Positions 9,913 to 18,878 of a stretch of 64,000 bases of DNA are shown piece after piece. The notes below the pieces were generated by a model. That model made no database searches. It worked only from the letters and a program-made list of their open reading frames with translations, and was not told the origin of the DNA. This DNA comes from Mycobacterium sp. EPa45 (GTDB taxonomy: Bacteria > Actinomycetota > Actinomycetes > Mycobacteriales > Mycobacteriaceae), in contig NZ_CP011773.1 of NCBI RefSeq assembly GCF_001021385.1, positions 744,001 to 808,000 on the forward strand. Reading direction: 5' to 3'. Positions within the stretch are counted from its first letter, which is position 1; each line of letters begins with the position of its first letter. The position numbers were made by a program, and so were the translations under genes.

Positions 9913-10743
9913 ATGGCTATCGGTGGGGTGTTGTTCGACATCGATGGCGTATTGGTGACCTCGTGGAAGCCGATCCCCGGCGCGGCCCAGGCGGTAGCGG
10001 TGCTGGCCGATCGCCAGATTGCGCGGTCCTACCTGACCAACACCACCACCCGTACCCGCCAGCAGATCGCATCGGCATTGTGCGATGCCGGAATAGACGT
10101 GCGGCCCGACGAGGTGATCACCGCAGCCGCGCTGACCGCCGACTATGTGCGGGCCAACTACCCCGACGCCCGCTGCCTCCTGGTCAACAACGGCGACATC
10201 ACCGATGACATGCCGGGCATCGACATCGTCGACTCGAGCGACTACGACGGTGCCGATCTCGGGGTCCCCGATGTCATCCTGCTGGGCGGGGCGGGCCCGG
10301 AGTACAGCCATCGCACGCTGAGCCGGGTGTACGAGTGGATGGCCCAGGGAGTGCCGGTGGTGGCGATGCACCGCAGTACCGCGTGGACCACCACCGAGGG
10401 CCTGCGCATCGACACCGGCATGTACCTGATCGGCATGGAAGAAACGTCCGGACGCAAGGCCACCGCGGTCGGCAAGCCGGCCCCGGCGGGGTTCCTGGCG
10501 TCGGCAGCGCGGCTCGGTGTCGATCCTGACGAGATGTACATGGTCGGCGACGACCTCAACAACGACGTGCTGGCCGCCCAGGTGGTGGGGATGACCGGCG
10601 TACTGGTGCGCACCGGCAAGTTCCGTCAGGACACCCTGGATCGTTGGGCAGCAGACGAATTCGCGATGCAGCCCAACCACGTCATCGACTCCGTAGCAGA
10701 CCTGCCAGAGTTGCTCGGGCTCGGCGGCGAGCGCGGCGACTAG
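9913..10743 (+). CDS. HAD-superfamily hydrolase, subfamily IIA (NagD-like)
   Basis: 276 residues from the second in-frame ATG (9913, MAIGGVLFDIDGVLVTSW), preferred over the ATG at 9892 because the HAD motif I must lie near the N-terminus. Motif I is FDIDGVL with the nucleophile and acid Asp; motif II is in SYLTNTTTRT; motif III Lys is in AVGKPAP; motif IV is MVGDDLNNDV. The C2-type cap between motifs II and III marks subfamily IIA phosphatases (NagD, LHPP types). Physiological substrate unknown. Divergent from the SDR at 9854. Confidence 0.85.
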   Translation: MAIGGVLFDIDGVLVTSWKPIPGAAQAVAVLADRQIARSYLTNTTTRTRQQIASALCDAGIDVRPDEVITAAALTADYVRANYPDARCLLVNNGDITDDMPGIDIVDSSDYDGADLGVPDVILLGGAGPEYSHRTLSRVYEWMAQGVPVVAMHRSTAWTTTEGLRIDTGMYLIGMEETSGRKATAVGKPAPAGFLASAARLGVDPDEMYMVGDDLNNDVLAAQVVGMTGVLVRTGKFRQDTLDRWAADEFAMQPNHVIDSVADLPELLGLGGERGD

Positions 10744-10792
10744 CGGAGTTCGGTGGCGATGAGTTTTCCCGGTCGCACAGGTCTACCTGGAT

Positions 10793-11272
10793 ATGACCGA
10801 AATTCTGATTGTGACCACCATCATTGACGCACCCCCTCACGCCGTGTTCGGCGTGCTGGCCGACCCGAAAACTCATGGGGACATCGACGGCACCGGCTGG
10901 GTGCGGGAACCGCTCGACGACGGGCGCGAGCTGACCGAGGTCGGGCAGATCTTCCGCATCGCGATGTACCACGACAACCATCCCGACAAGCACTACGAGA
11001 TGGCCAACCAGGTCACCGCGCTCGAACCTGACCGCGCCATCGGCTGGGCTCCGGGGGGACTGCAAGAGGACGGCCGCATCGAGCTCGGCGGCTGGACGTG
11101 GCGCTACGACCTCGAGCCCGTCGGCGAGCAGCAGACCAACGTCACGTTGACCTACGACTGGTCAGGTGCCACCGCCGAGATCCGGAAGAACATCATGTTC
11201 CCGCCGTTCCCGGTCTCGCACCTGGACAATTCGCTGGCCAATCTGGCAAAACTGTCCGTCGTCAGGGCGTGA
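10793..11272 (+). CDS. SRPBCC-family protein
   Basis: 159 residues. Opening MTEILIVTTIIDAPPHAVFGVLADPKTHGDIDG is the SRPBCC pattern; later LTYDWSGATAEIRKNIMFPPFP and a C-terminal helix complete it. No catalytic residues can be named. It lies 49 bases after the HAD gene and may be co-transcribed with it. It is the last gene before the operon that starts at 11568 but is separated from it by 295 bases, so I do not count it as part of that operon. Confidence 0.75.
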   Translation: MTEILIVTTIIDAPPHAVFGVLADPKTHGDIDGTGWVREPLDDGRELTEVGQIFRIAMYHDNHPDKHYEMANQVTALEPDRAIGWAPGGLQEDGRIELGGWTWRYDLEPVGEQQTNVTLTYDWSGATAEIRKNIMFPPFPVSHLDNSLANLAKLSVVRA

Positions 11273-11323
11273 GGCCGCGGGCCGCGTGATGCGGCTGTTC
11301 GACTGACGCACTACGTCTGACGG

Positions 11324-11338
11324 ACCCGCCGCGCGGGT
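11324..11338 (+). terminator. Short GC-rich stem-loop after the SRPBCC gene
   Basis: ACCCGC (11324-11329) can pair with GCGGGT (11333-11338) across a CGC loop, about 50 bases past the stop at 11272. There is only a weak T-rich trailer (TTAATTT at 11344-11350), so termination here is a guess. Confidence 0.3.
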
Positions 11339-11465
11339 GCGTGTTAATTTGCTGCGTCTACCCGCCGCGGCACCCTTCCGTGTGGTAAGCATTCAGCCAA
11401 TGGTGGTGCCGAAATGGGACCATGGGCTTTACCTGTCGGGGGAACGGTCATGCCATATATGAATT

Positions 11466-11483
11466 CAATTCGCGCGAAAATTG
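11466..11483. promoter_or_regulatory. Palindrome upstream of the biosynthetic operon
   Basis: CAATTCGCGCGAAAATTG contains a perfect 10-bp palindrome (TTCGCGCGAA) flanked by CAA and AATTG. It is about 85 bases before the GTG start at 11568, inside an AT-richer stretch that also holds CATATATGAATTC. This is a sensible place for an operator or promoter, but no known regulator motif was matched. Confidence 0.35.
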
Positions 11484-11567
11484 GAACCGGTAGCAGAGCC
11501 ACACCCCTAACGTCGGCACCCGATCTCATCGCTTGAGATTTCGGAGAACGGACACGAGGGGCGCGCG

Positions 11568-14264
11568 GTGCCAATCCTTCTAACCGGGCAAGCGCCCGGG
11601 GAGCAGATGCGAGCGCAGGCGGGCGGCAAAGCCCACAACCTGTGCGAGCTGACTGCTGCCGGTTTTCCGGTGCCACGGTGGGCAGTCCTCGGAACTGACG
11701 CCTTCGACGCAGCTCTGGCGGCCGCCGGATTGAGCATCAGCGAAGCGCCGCTCACGTTGGCCGAGCGACTTCGGGAAGCCGCGATCGCCGAGTCCGCCCT
11801 TCGCGAATTGACCATGCCTGGCGAGATTCGCGAGGCGATTGTCGCGGCACTGGAATATGTGGGCGCCGAAACCGTGGCCGTGCGTTCATCGGGGCGGCAA
11901 GAAGACGGGGTCCGCGATTCCTTCGCAGGACTGTTCGACACGTTCCTGAATGTCGCCGGACTCGATGCCACTGAGGATGCCGTCCGGCGTTGCTGGGCCT
12001 CGGCGTTCTCGCAACGTGCGACGCAGTACCGCCATGTGCGCGGGCTCGACTTCCGCGATGTTGCCCTCGCCGTTGTCGTGCAGCGCTCGTTGAAGCCGCA
12101 CAGCAGCGGGGTCATGTTCACCGCGGACCCGCTCACGGGTTCAACTGAGCGAGTGGTGATCAATGGCGTCTTGGGCCTGGGCGAAGGATTGGTTTCCGGC
12201 GCTGTGGACTCGGACTCCGTGAGCATCGACAAAGGCACCGGTCTGGTCGTAGAGGAGCTGGTCTGCGCCAAGACCGAGATGATGGTCGGCACCGCCGGTG
12301 GCGGAGTAGCCACCGTTGATGTCCCGGCCGATTGCCAACGTCAAGCCAGCATCAACCCCGCGTTACGCGACGTGTTGTTCGACTTGGGAATTCGACTGGA
12401 GCAGCATTTCGGCTGCCCCCAGGACGTCGAATGGGCCGCCGACGAGACCGGCACGTGGATCCTGCAGTCCCGTCCAGTGACCACTCTCGAGCTCCAAACA
12501 GGCTGTGAACCGGAGCATTCCGGTGAGGTATGCAACGACGCTCGCATCTGGGACAACTCGAACATCATCGAGAGCTTCGCCGGAGTCACGTCGCCGCTGA
12601 CCTTCACCACGGCGCGCAAACTCTACGGCGACGTCTACCGGTCGTATGCGCGCAGCCTCAGAGTCCCGCCCGCGCAACTCGAACAAATGGAGTCCTGGCT
12701 GCCGGTGATGCTCGGCCAGTTCAACGGGCATGTCTACTACAACCTGCTGCACTGGTACCGGATGGTGGGCATCGCACCGGGGTATCCGCTGAATCGGCGC
12801 GTCCTGGAAGTCGCGCTCGGCGTCAGCGAGCCACTCGACCGCCAGACAGCAAAACTGTTGCACCCGTTCACCTTCTCGAACCCCATCGAGAAGGCGATCT
12901 CGCGGGCCCGCACCACCATCACCTACTTCCGCAGCATCCGGACCGTCGATGCCATGATCGAGGACTTCGACGAAACGTTCGTCGACTTCATCGAGCGCCA
13001 CGGACTGATGGACGTCTCGGCCATGGACGGGCAGTCGGCATATCGGATGTTCCGCCAGATCTACGATGAAGTCGCCGATCTCTGGGGCCCGATGATGGTG
13101 CTCGACGCCATGCTCCTGACAATGGTCGGATCGCTGGCCGTCCTCACCAAGGTGTTTCTGCGCGGCGCACCGGAGTGGGTTCAGTTCGCCGTGGTCAATC
13201 CCGAACCCGACGTCATATCCGTCGAGCCGGCCAGGGAACTGACCGACATCGCCGCATTCGTCCGAGAGCATCCCGACCTCGACTCCTTTATCGCGGCGGT
13301 CGAGCCCACCGTCGCCTACGCCGAACTCGCCCGGCGGGCCGCGGAGGCCGGGCCGCCGGAATGGCAAGAGCTGCATCGCAAGATCGAGGACTACATCGAC
13401 AGGTTCGGGTATCGGTGCCTCGACGAACTCAAGCTGGAGACGCCCGATTTGCGGCAAGATCCCGCCGGAATCTTCCATCTGTTGCGAATGGACGCTGCCG
13501 GCCAGCGTGAGCACACCGGTGACTCCGCTCAGGACTACCTCGATACGCACCTGCGCGGGCCGCGCCGGAAAATGTTCGACGCGTTGCGACGAAAGATCCA
13601 ACGAGCGGCGACATACCGCGAACACCTTCGCTTCTGCCGCACCCAGGGCTTCGGGATCCTGAAATCTCTTGTGGGCGTGATGGCCCGGGAGCTCGAGCAA
13701 CGGGGAACGATTCACAGTCGCTCCGACGTCTTCCTGCTGCGCATCGACGAGCTGTTCGGCCTGCACGAAAGCGAGATGACAGCGGCCGCCGCGCAAGCTG
13801 CAATCCGCCGCCGGAAGATTTTGCAGGAGAGCTACTCTCGATACGCGGCGCCCGCCCGCTTCACCACGACAGGGTCGGAATACACGGAACGGGAGTTGGC
13901 CGAGGCCGGCTGGCGGCTATCCGAGGACGCGACGTATGCGCCCGCCGGAACAGTGCTTACCGGGACGCCGTCCAGCCCGGGAGTGGTGACCGGTCGCGCG
14001 GTGGTGGTGGAGAAGCCGCAAGACTTCTCCAGCGGCATCCTGGTGGCGTACCGGACCGATCCGGGTTGGGCGGCCGCACTGCCGTTCGCGTCCGCTCTCC
14101 TCATCGAACGTGCATCCCCGCTCACCCACGTCGCGATCATCGCTCGCGAATTGGGAGTGCCGACCGTGGTACAGATCGACGGGCTGACCAACGCGATTCG
14201 CACCGGTATGACGGTGAGCGTCGACGGCGCCAGTGGCCGGGTCGTCCTGCTGGAAGAGCCTTGA
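11568..14264 (+). CDS. PEP synthase / rifampin phosphotransferase-like ATP-dependent phosphotransferase
   Basis: 898 residues from a GTG at 11568, with ACGAGGGG upstream. The N-terminal 310 residues are a PPDK_N ATP-grasp domain: GGKAHNLCELTAAGFPVP, AVRSSGRQEDG (Arg near 106), FTADPLTGSTERVVI, and the closing QDVEWAADETGTWILQSRPV. The C-terminal 110 residues are the PEP-utilising mobile (swivelling) domain, ERASPLTHVAIIARELGVP, with the phosphocarrier histidine at about 854. There is no PEP-binding TIM barrel; the middle 450 residues are helical instead. That order (ATP-grasp, unique middle, His domain) is that of rifampin phosphotransferase rather than true PEP synthase. It is the first gene of the operon. 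Inference: it phosphorylates a pathway intermediate; drug inactivation is the alternative. Confidence 0.75.
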   Translation: MPILLTGQAPGEQMRAQAGGKAHNLCELTAAGFPVPRWAVLGTDAFDAALAAAGLSISEAPLTLAERLREAAIAESALRELTMPGEIREAIVAALEYVGAETVAVRSSGRQEDGVRDSFAGLFDTFLNVAGLDATEDAVRRCWASAFSQRATQYRHVRGLDFRDVALAVVVQRSLKPHSSGVMFTADPLTGSTERVVINGVLGLGEGLVSGAVDSDSVSIDKGTGLVVEELVCAKTEMMVGTAGGGVATVDVPADCQRQASINPALRDVLFDLGIRLEQHFGCPQDVEWAADETGTWILQSRPVTTLELQTGCEPEHSGEVCNDARIWDNSNIIESFAGVTSPLTFTTARKLYGDVYRSYARSLRVPPAQLEQMESWLPVMLGQFNGHVYYNLLHWYRMVGIAPGYPLNRRVLEVALGVSEPLDRQTAKLLHPFTFSNPIEKAISRARTTITYFRSIRTVDAMIEDFDETFVDFIERHGLMDVSAMDGQSAYRMFRQIYDEVADLWGPMMVLDAMLLTMVGSLAVLTKVFLRGAPEWVQFAVVNPEPDVISVEPARELTDIAAFVREHPDLDSFIAAVEPTVAYAELARRAAEAGPPEWQELHRKIEDYIDRFGYRCLDELKLETPDLRQDPAGIFHLLRMDAAGQREHTGDSAQDYLDTHLRGPRRKMFDALRRKIQRAATYREHLRFCRTQGFGILKSLVGVMARELEQRGTIHSRSDVFLLRIDELFGLHESEMTAAAAQAAIRRRKILQESYSRYAAPARFTTTGSEYTERELAEAGWRLSEDATYAPAGTVLTGTPSSPGVVTGRAVVVEKPQDFSSGILVAYRTDPGWAAALPFASALLIERASPLTHVAIIARELGVPTVVQIDGLTNAIRTGMTVSVDGASGRVVLLEEP

Positions 14265-14266
14265 TC

Positions 14267-17200
14267 ATGAACGACGTGGACAGGATTCGCGGATGGCTGA
14301 TGGCCCCGCGCGAGGACACCTGGATCCGACTCGCGAACGACAAAGGTGGCTGGGACCTCGCCAGTTACCCTGACTTGGCGGACCAGGCGCTACGCATCGC
14401 GGCCCGGTTGATCGACGAGGGTGTCCGCACGGGTGACGTCGTCAGCGTTCTGATGCCGACATCGGATCTGTGCCTGGCGACGATGTTCGGCGTTCTGGCA
14501 GCCGGTGCAACGCTCACACCGATAGTGCCGCCCATGTTTCAACCCCCTGACCAGTACACCGCGCACCTCCAGGGAATTCTCGGCGCGTCGGGATGCAATG
14601 CCATGGTGGCTTCGTCGGCCTTCGCCGAACTAGCTCGGCGTGCGATCGGGGGCCTCGCCCACGGGCCGAAACTGATTGCACTCGACGACGTTCCGGAGCG
14701 TGAACCGCTGGCGGAACTGGCGCCGCCGGCGCCCGCGGTTCTGCTGCAAATGACATCCGGATCGACGAGCGCACCCCGCGGGGCCAGTATCAGCTGGCAC
14801 AGCCTGGCCACCAACCTCAACGTCATGGAAGAACTCTGCGGGATGGCCGATGGTCAGGTCGGCGTGTCCTGGCTGCCGCTGTATCACGACATGGGGCTGA
14901 TCGGAGTGCTCTTCCAGGCCATGACGCGGCAACGGAACCTGCAGCTGATGCGCCCCGATCAGTTCGTCCGCGACCCCCTTCGGTGGCTGAAAGCGGCGGC
15001 CGCCTCGCAGCACACCGCCTCGCCGTCGTTCGGGCTGGTGTACACCAGCACCAGGCTCAAGCCGGCGGATCTCGGCGACCTCGATCTGTCCGGGCTGCGC
15101 ACGCTGGTCGTGGGCGCCGAGCCCATCAATCCCGCCCATCTGCGCGCGTTCACGGAACTCACTGCGGCGAACGGCTTCTCACCCGATGCGTTCATGCCGT
15201 CATACGGCCTCGCCGAGCACACCTTGTTCGCCACCTCACACCGGCTGGGCGAGCCGCACACGATGGTTCGGGTGGACCGATCCGCGCTGCGCTACGGCCA
15301 TCCGGTTCGGGTGCTGGCACGCGTCACCGGTGACATCACTGCTGACTCCGGCAGCGACTGGGTGGTCTCGGTCGGCAGGGCTGCAACTGGGCATCAGGTC
15401 TGGATCGCCGACGAGTCCGGTGACCGGTTGCCCGATGGCATGTTGGGTGAGGTCGTGCTGTCGGGACCGTCTGTGGCTCAGGGCTATCACGGAAATTCGG
15501 ACAGCACAACTCGATTCGTCGCCGGGGAGTTGCGGACCGGCGACGCCGGATTCCTGCTCGACGGGCACTTGCACGTGCTGGGCCGGATGGGGACGAGTCT
15601 GAAGATCAACGGGCGCAGCGTCTTCACCGAAGACCTCGACGTGACCACGGCTGCCGCCCTGGGAATAGCGCCGAGTCGCGTTGTCACCGTTGCGGTCAAC
15701 GAGGCCGAGCGGCCCGGTGTCGCGGTCTTCATCGAACACATGAAGGTGACCCCCGACATGATCACCGCGGCCCTCAGAGCCCTGCAGGCGAACGTCGGCG
15801 ATGAAGCGCCGCTGTGGCTGATCAGCACTCCGCGGGGATCGCTGTCACGTACGTCGAGCGGCAAGCCGCGCCGGGCACACATGTGGCAACAGTGGCAAGC
15901 GGGCCGATTCACCAGGGCCCGATTGCTCGCCATCGGTGGAGCGAAACGAGACGTACAGGGACTCCAGCGGATCCGCACGCTGTTCGAGAAGACTCGCGAG
16001 CTTGCCGTGATTCCTGATGATGCGACAGTGCATTTCGAGGGTTCGCTCGCCGAGGGCTTCGGGAACGAGGGCTCCGACATCGACTTCCTGTTACTGGTGC
16101 CCGGCACGGCCAAGCAGGCGGTGATGCCGACGGTCCTGTTCGTCGACGGTCGTCGGGTGGAGGTCCGGGCGCAGTCGCACGAGCAGATACTCCAGCGGCT
16201 GCTGAAAGTCAGACGGGCCGTCGACAGAGCTTCGATCAGCGGGGTGTCCGAGGACCTGCTGAACCGGGTGCAGCGGTTCCTGCGCGGCATCCCGCTGTTC
16301 GTGGGACCCGACTACGCGCAGCTGCGCGACGTCGTCTCCTACGCGGAGCTGACCGGTTTGATGAGTTCGTGGTGGCGTCGGCGGGCCAGCGGATGCCTGC
16401 GCCATGCCGTCGCCCTGACGCTGCTCGGCGACGAGTACGAGGCTGTCAGTTGGGCACGAGAAGGCCTGGCGCAGCAGATGAAAGCGTTCCTCGCTATCCG
16501 CGGCGAGGGGTACATCGAGATCAAATGGCTGCCCGAGCAGATCGCCCGGCTGCGCGAAGATGCCGACGACAACGTCGTCGCCCTCCTCGATGACTACCAG
16601 GTCCTCGACGCCACGCATCCTTCGGCGGATTCGAGGCGCGACTTCATCGAGCGGGCGCTGGCGTTGGCGGTCCGGCTGGGCGGGCCGAGGCTCGCGATCG
16701 ATCCCGCGAACGTCGTCCTGCGGCGCGTACCGGGTGTCACGACCTGGCCTATCGGGTCCGCCACCCACGTCGTGCGCGACAGGACCGACGTGTTCGTGCT
16801 ATCCGCCGATTGCGCCGCCTCATGGCGGCAGGTGATCTTCGGTGAGTCGATCGCCAAGACACGGGCGGCCCCGCAACACCTTCGGCTTTTCGCCGATTAC
16901 GGGCTGGTGGGCCTGGCCTGGCGTGGTGGCGGAGCTATCACACCGGTGGCGGCGATGTGCGCCCCCGGCCGCCCACTCACGCCGCTTCCGTCGAATCAAC
17001 GGCCGGTGGTCACCATCGACGGCGCGTTCACCGCCGCCGGCATCGTCCGATCACCCTTGGGTGCAAGGGCTTTCGCCGAATGTGCGGGCGCACTGTTGCT
17101 GGCCAACATGGTGCTCGAGAACGCGCGCGAAGACTTCTACGGTGCGATCAAAAACGAACAGTGGCAGGTGGCATCGTTATGCGGGCGCCGGATCGTGCTG

Positions 17201-17590
17201 ATGGCGGTGCGAATCTTGGCCAGTGCCTGGGGGATCACCCCGCTACCTGCTGATCCGGTGCTGCTGAACAGGCTGGACATGCTGGTGCCGGAGCATCCAC
17301 AGCTGGCGGAATGCGCTCGTAGCCTCATCGAGCTCTCGATCGGTGATCAGGACGAAGCATCCTCGGCGCAAACCGAACTCGACACGTTCGTTGCGCAGGT
17401 ACGGAAGGTGACCTGCGGGGAGAATTTCCCCTCCTCGTTCTCGTCCCGCGACGAGTGGCAGCGGACCATCCGATACGGATACCACTGGTTGCGGATGGGC
17501 GGATATTTCGATGCCTACACCGAACTCGACGAGACGCGCGATCTATTGGCCAGCGGCGGCGCCCAACCATCAGCGAGGCCGACCCAATGA
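14267..17590 (+). CDS. Fatty-acyl-AMP ligase fused to a nucleotidyltransferase domain
   Basis: 1107 residues from an ATG at 14267, two bases after the preceding stop; the frame is open from 14066 but that part is inside the previous gene. Residues 1-560 are an AMP-forming ligase: P-loop TSGSTSAPRG at about 163-172, SWLPLYHDMGLIGVLF (typical of fatty-acyl-AMP ligases), YGLAEHT, LRTGDAGFL, and the A10 lysine in RTSSGKPRR at about 533. Residues 575 onward contain a pol-beta-type nucleotidyltransferase core, GSLAEGFGNEGSDIDF (Gly-Ser at 592-593, Asp at 604 and 606), followed by a helical region of over 400 residues without a recognised domain. The ligase would adenylate a fatty acid and load it on the adjacent carrier protein. 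What the second half nucleotidylates is unknown. I know of no described protein with this fusion. Confidence 0.8.
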   Translation: MNDVDRIRGWLMAPREDTWIRLANDKGGWDLASYPDLADQALRIAARLIDEGVRTGDVVSVLMPTSDLCLATMFGVLAAGATLTPIVPPMFQPPDQYTAHLQGILGASGCNAMVASSAFAELARRAIGGLAHGPKLIALDDVPEREPLAELAPPAPAVLLQMTSGSTSAPRGASISWHSLATNLNVMEELCGMADGQVGVSWLPLYHDMGLIGVLFQAMTRQRNLQLMRPDQFVRDPLRWLKAAAASQHTASPSFGLVYTSTRLKPADLGDLDLSGLRTLVVGAEPINPAHLRAFTELTAANGFSPDAFMPSYGLAEHTLFATSHRLGEPHTMVRVDRSALRYGHPVRVLARVTGDITADSGSDWVVSVGRAATGHQVWIADESGDRLPDGMLGEVVLSGPSVAQGYHGNSDSTTRFVAGELRTGDAGFLLDGHLHVLGRMGTSLKINGRSVFTEDLDVTTAAALGIAPSRVVTVAVNEAERPGVAVFIEHMKVTPDMITAALRALQANVGDEAPLWLISTPRGSLSRTSSGKPRRAHMWQQWQAGRFTRARLLAIGGAKRDVQGLQRIRTLFEKTRELAVIPDDATVHFEGSLAEGFGNEGSDIDFLLLVPGTAKQAVMPTVLFVDGRRVEVRAQSHEQILQRLLKVRRAVDRASISGVSEDLLNRVQRFLRGIPLFVGPDYAQLRDVVSYAELTGLMSSWWRRRASGCLRHAVALTLLGDEYEAVSWAREGLAQQMKAFLAIRGEGYIEIKWLPEQIARLREDADDNVVALLDDYQVLDATHPSADSRRDFIERALALAVRLGGPRLAIDPANVVLRRVPGVTTWPIGSATHVVRDRTDVFVLSADCAASWRQVIFGESIAKTRAAPQHLRLFADYGLVGLAWRGGGAITPVAAMCAPGRPLTPLPSNQRPVVTIDGAFTAAGIVRSPLGARAFAECAGALLLANMVLENAREDFYGAIKNEQWQVASLCGRRIVLMAVRILASAWGITPLPADPVLLNRLDMLVPEHPQLAECARSLIELSIGDQDEASSAQTELDTFVAQVRKVTCGENFPSSFSSRDEWQRTIRYGYHWLRMGGYFDAYTELDETRDLLASGGAQPSARPTQ

Positions 17591-17832
17591 CCGACATCCG
17601 CGAAGAGGTGCTGGCCCTGGTCGCCGCGATGGCTCCCGACACCGCCGGCGAGCCGGAACTCAGCAGTGCCCTGGTCGGTGACCTCGGCTACACGTCGCTG
17701 CGGTTGCTCGAACTGTCGATCGCGGTCGAGCGCGCCTTCGAGCTACCGCAGCTCGATCAGGAAATGCTTGCCGGCGTCGCCACGGTGGGGGACCTGGTGA
17801 ATCTCGTTCAGGCTCAGAAGGAGCCGATATGA
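17587..17832 (+). CDS. Acyl/peptidyl carrier protein
   Basis: 81 residues from an ATG at 17587 that overlaps the previous stop by four bases (ATGA). The attachment site is GDLGYTSLRLLEL, with the phosphopantetheine serine at about residue 37; Tyr-Thr replaces the usual variable-Asp before the serine. Size and helices suit a free-standing carrier. Squeezed between the acyl-AMP ligase and an SDR, it is most likely the ligase's acyl acceptor. Confidence 0.88.
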   Translation: MTDIREEVLALVAAMAPDTAGEPELSSALVGDLGYTSLRLLELSIAVERAFELPQLDQEMLAGVATVGDLVNLVQAQKEPI

Positions 17833-18878
17833 GCGGGACTGTCTTGGTCACCGGCGCCGCCGGACATGTCGGCGGCGACGTCGTCGCCCGACTCTCGCGG
17901 CGCGGCCACACCGTCATCGGGCTGACCCACGATCGGCCGGTCCCTGCGGCACGAACATTGACGGGCGACATTCGCAACGAAGATTTCGGTCTCGACCGGC
18001 AGACGGTGTCGGAGCTGGCCGGCGAGGTCGGCTTGGTGGTGCATTCGGCCGCGGTCACCGACTTCGGACTGCCGGAGCAGCGCTACACCGAGATCAACGT
18101 CGACGGAACCGCCAATGCGTTGGAACTGGCGCGCCGCGTCGGCGCCGGCTTCGTCTACGTGAGCACGACCTACGTGTGCGGCGAGACAGAGGGAGTGTTC
18201 TGCGAGGACCAGCTCGACATCGGCCAACAGTTCAGCAATGACTACGAACGCAGCAAGTACCGTGCCGAACAACTGGTCGCCGCCGCCGGACTTCGATCGG
18301 TTGTCGTCCGGCCCGGGATCGTGACCGGTGAGTACCGCACCGGAAACACTCAGAGCTACAAGCACATCTATCAACTGCTGAAGGTGATAGTCGAGGGCAA
18401 ACTGCGAACATTGCCCGGGAACTATTCCGCCACATTGGGACTCGTTCCGATCGGCCATGTCGCCGACGTGGTCGTGGCCGCGGTCGAGAAGTTCGACGAC
18501 AATGTCGGCCGCCGTTTCCATGCGGTGGGCGCCAACTCGCTGTCGTTGCGTACGGTCTCCGATGTCCTCGCGGAGTATCCGTCGTTCCGCATCCCCGACT
18601 TCGTCCCGCCCAGCACCTTCAGCGAATTCGAACTCGATGAGATCGAACGCCGGTACTACCAGAAGGTCGGGACGCTGTATACGAGCTATCTGCGGCGCAG
18701 GCTGGACTTCGACAGCACCAACACCCGCGAGCGCCTCGGGTTGACACCGCCTGCAATCGGTCCCGGGTACTTCCGACGCCTGCTCGATTCCTGTTTGCGC
18801 AGCGGCTATTTAGGCCGGCCCGAGCCATCCGTCGCCGAGATCCTGGCCGGCCTGCAGGCGAAGAGGAGCTCCGCATGA
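17829..18878 (+). CDS. NAD(P)-dependent epimerase/reductase, extended SDR
   Basis: 349 residues from an ATG at 17829 overlapping the carrier-protein stop by four bases. Rossmann motif VTGAAGHVGGDV (Gly at 9, 12 and 15), VVHSAAVTDFG, VYVSTTYVCG with the catalytic Ser/Thr, and NDYERSKYRAE with Tyr139 and Lys143. This is an extended SDR near the NAD_binding_4 / thioester-reductase group that also includes sugar-nucleotide and sterol dehydrogenases. Next to the carrier gene it could reduce a carrier-bound acyl group or a downstream intermediate; the sequence does not decide which. Confidence 0.8.
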   Translation: MSGTVLVTGAAGHVGGDVVARLSRRGHTVIGLTHDRPVPAARTLTGDIRNEDFGLDRQTVSELAGEVGLVVHSAAVTDFGLPEQRYTEINVDGTANALELARRVGAGFVYVSTTYVCGETEGVFCEDQLDIGQQFSNDYERSKYRAEQLVAAAGLRSVVVRPGIVTGEYRTGNTQSYKHIYQLLKVIVEGKLRTLPGNYSATLGLVPIGHVADVVVAAVEKFDDNVGRRFHAVGANSLSLRTVSDVLAEYPSFRIPDFVPPSTFSEFELDEIERRYYQKVGTLYTSYLRRRLDFDSTNTRERLGLTPPAIGPGYFRRLLDSCLRSGYLGRPEPSVAEILAGLQAKRSSA

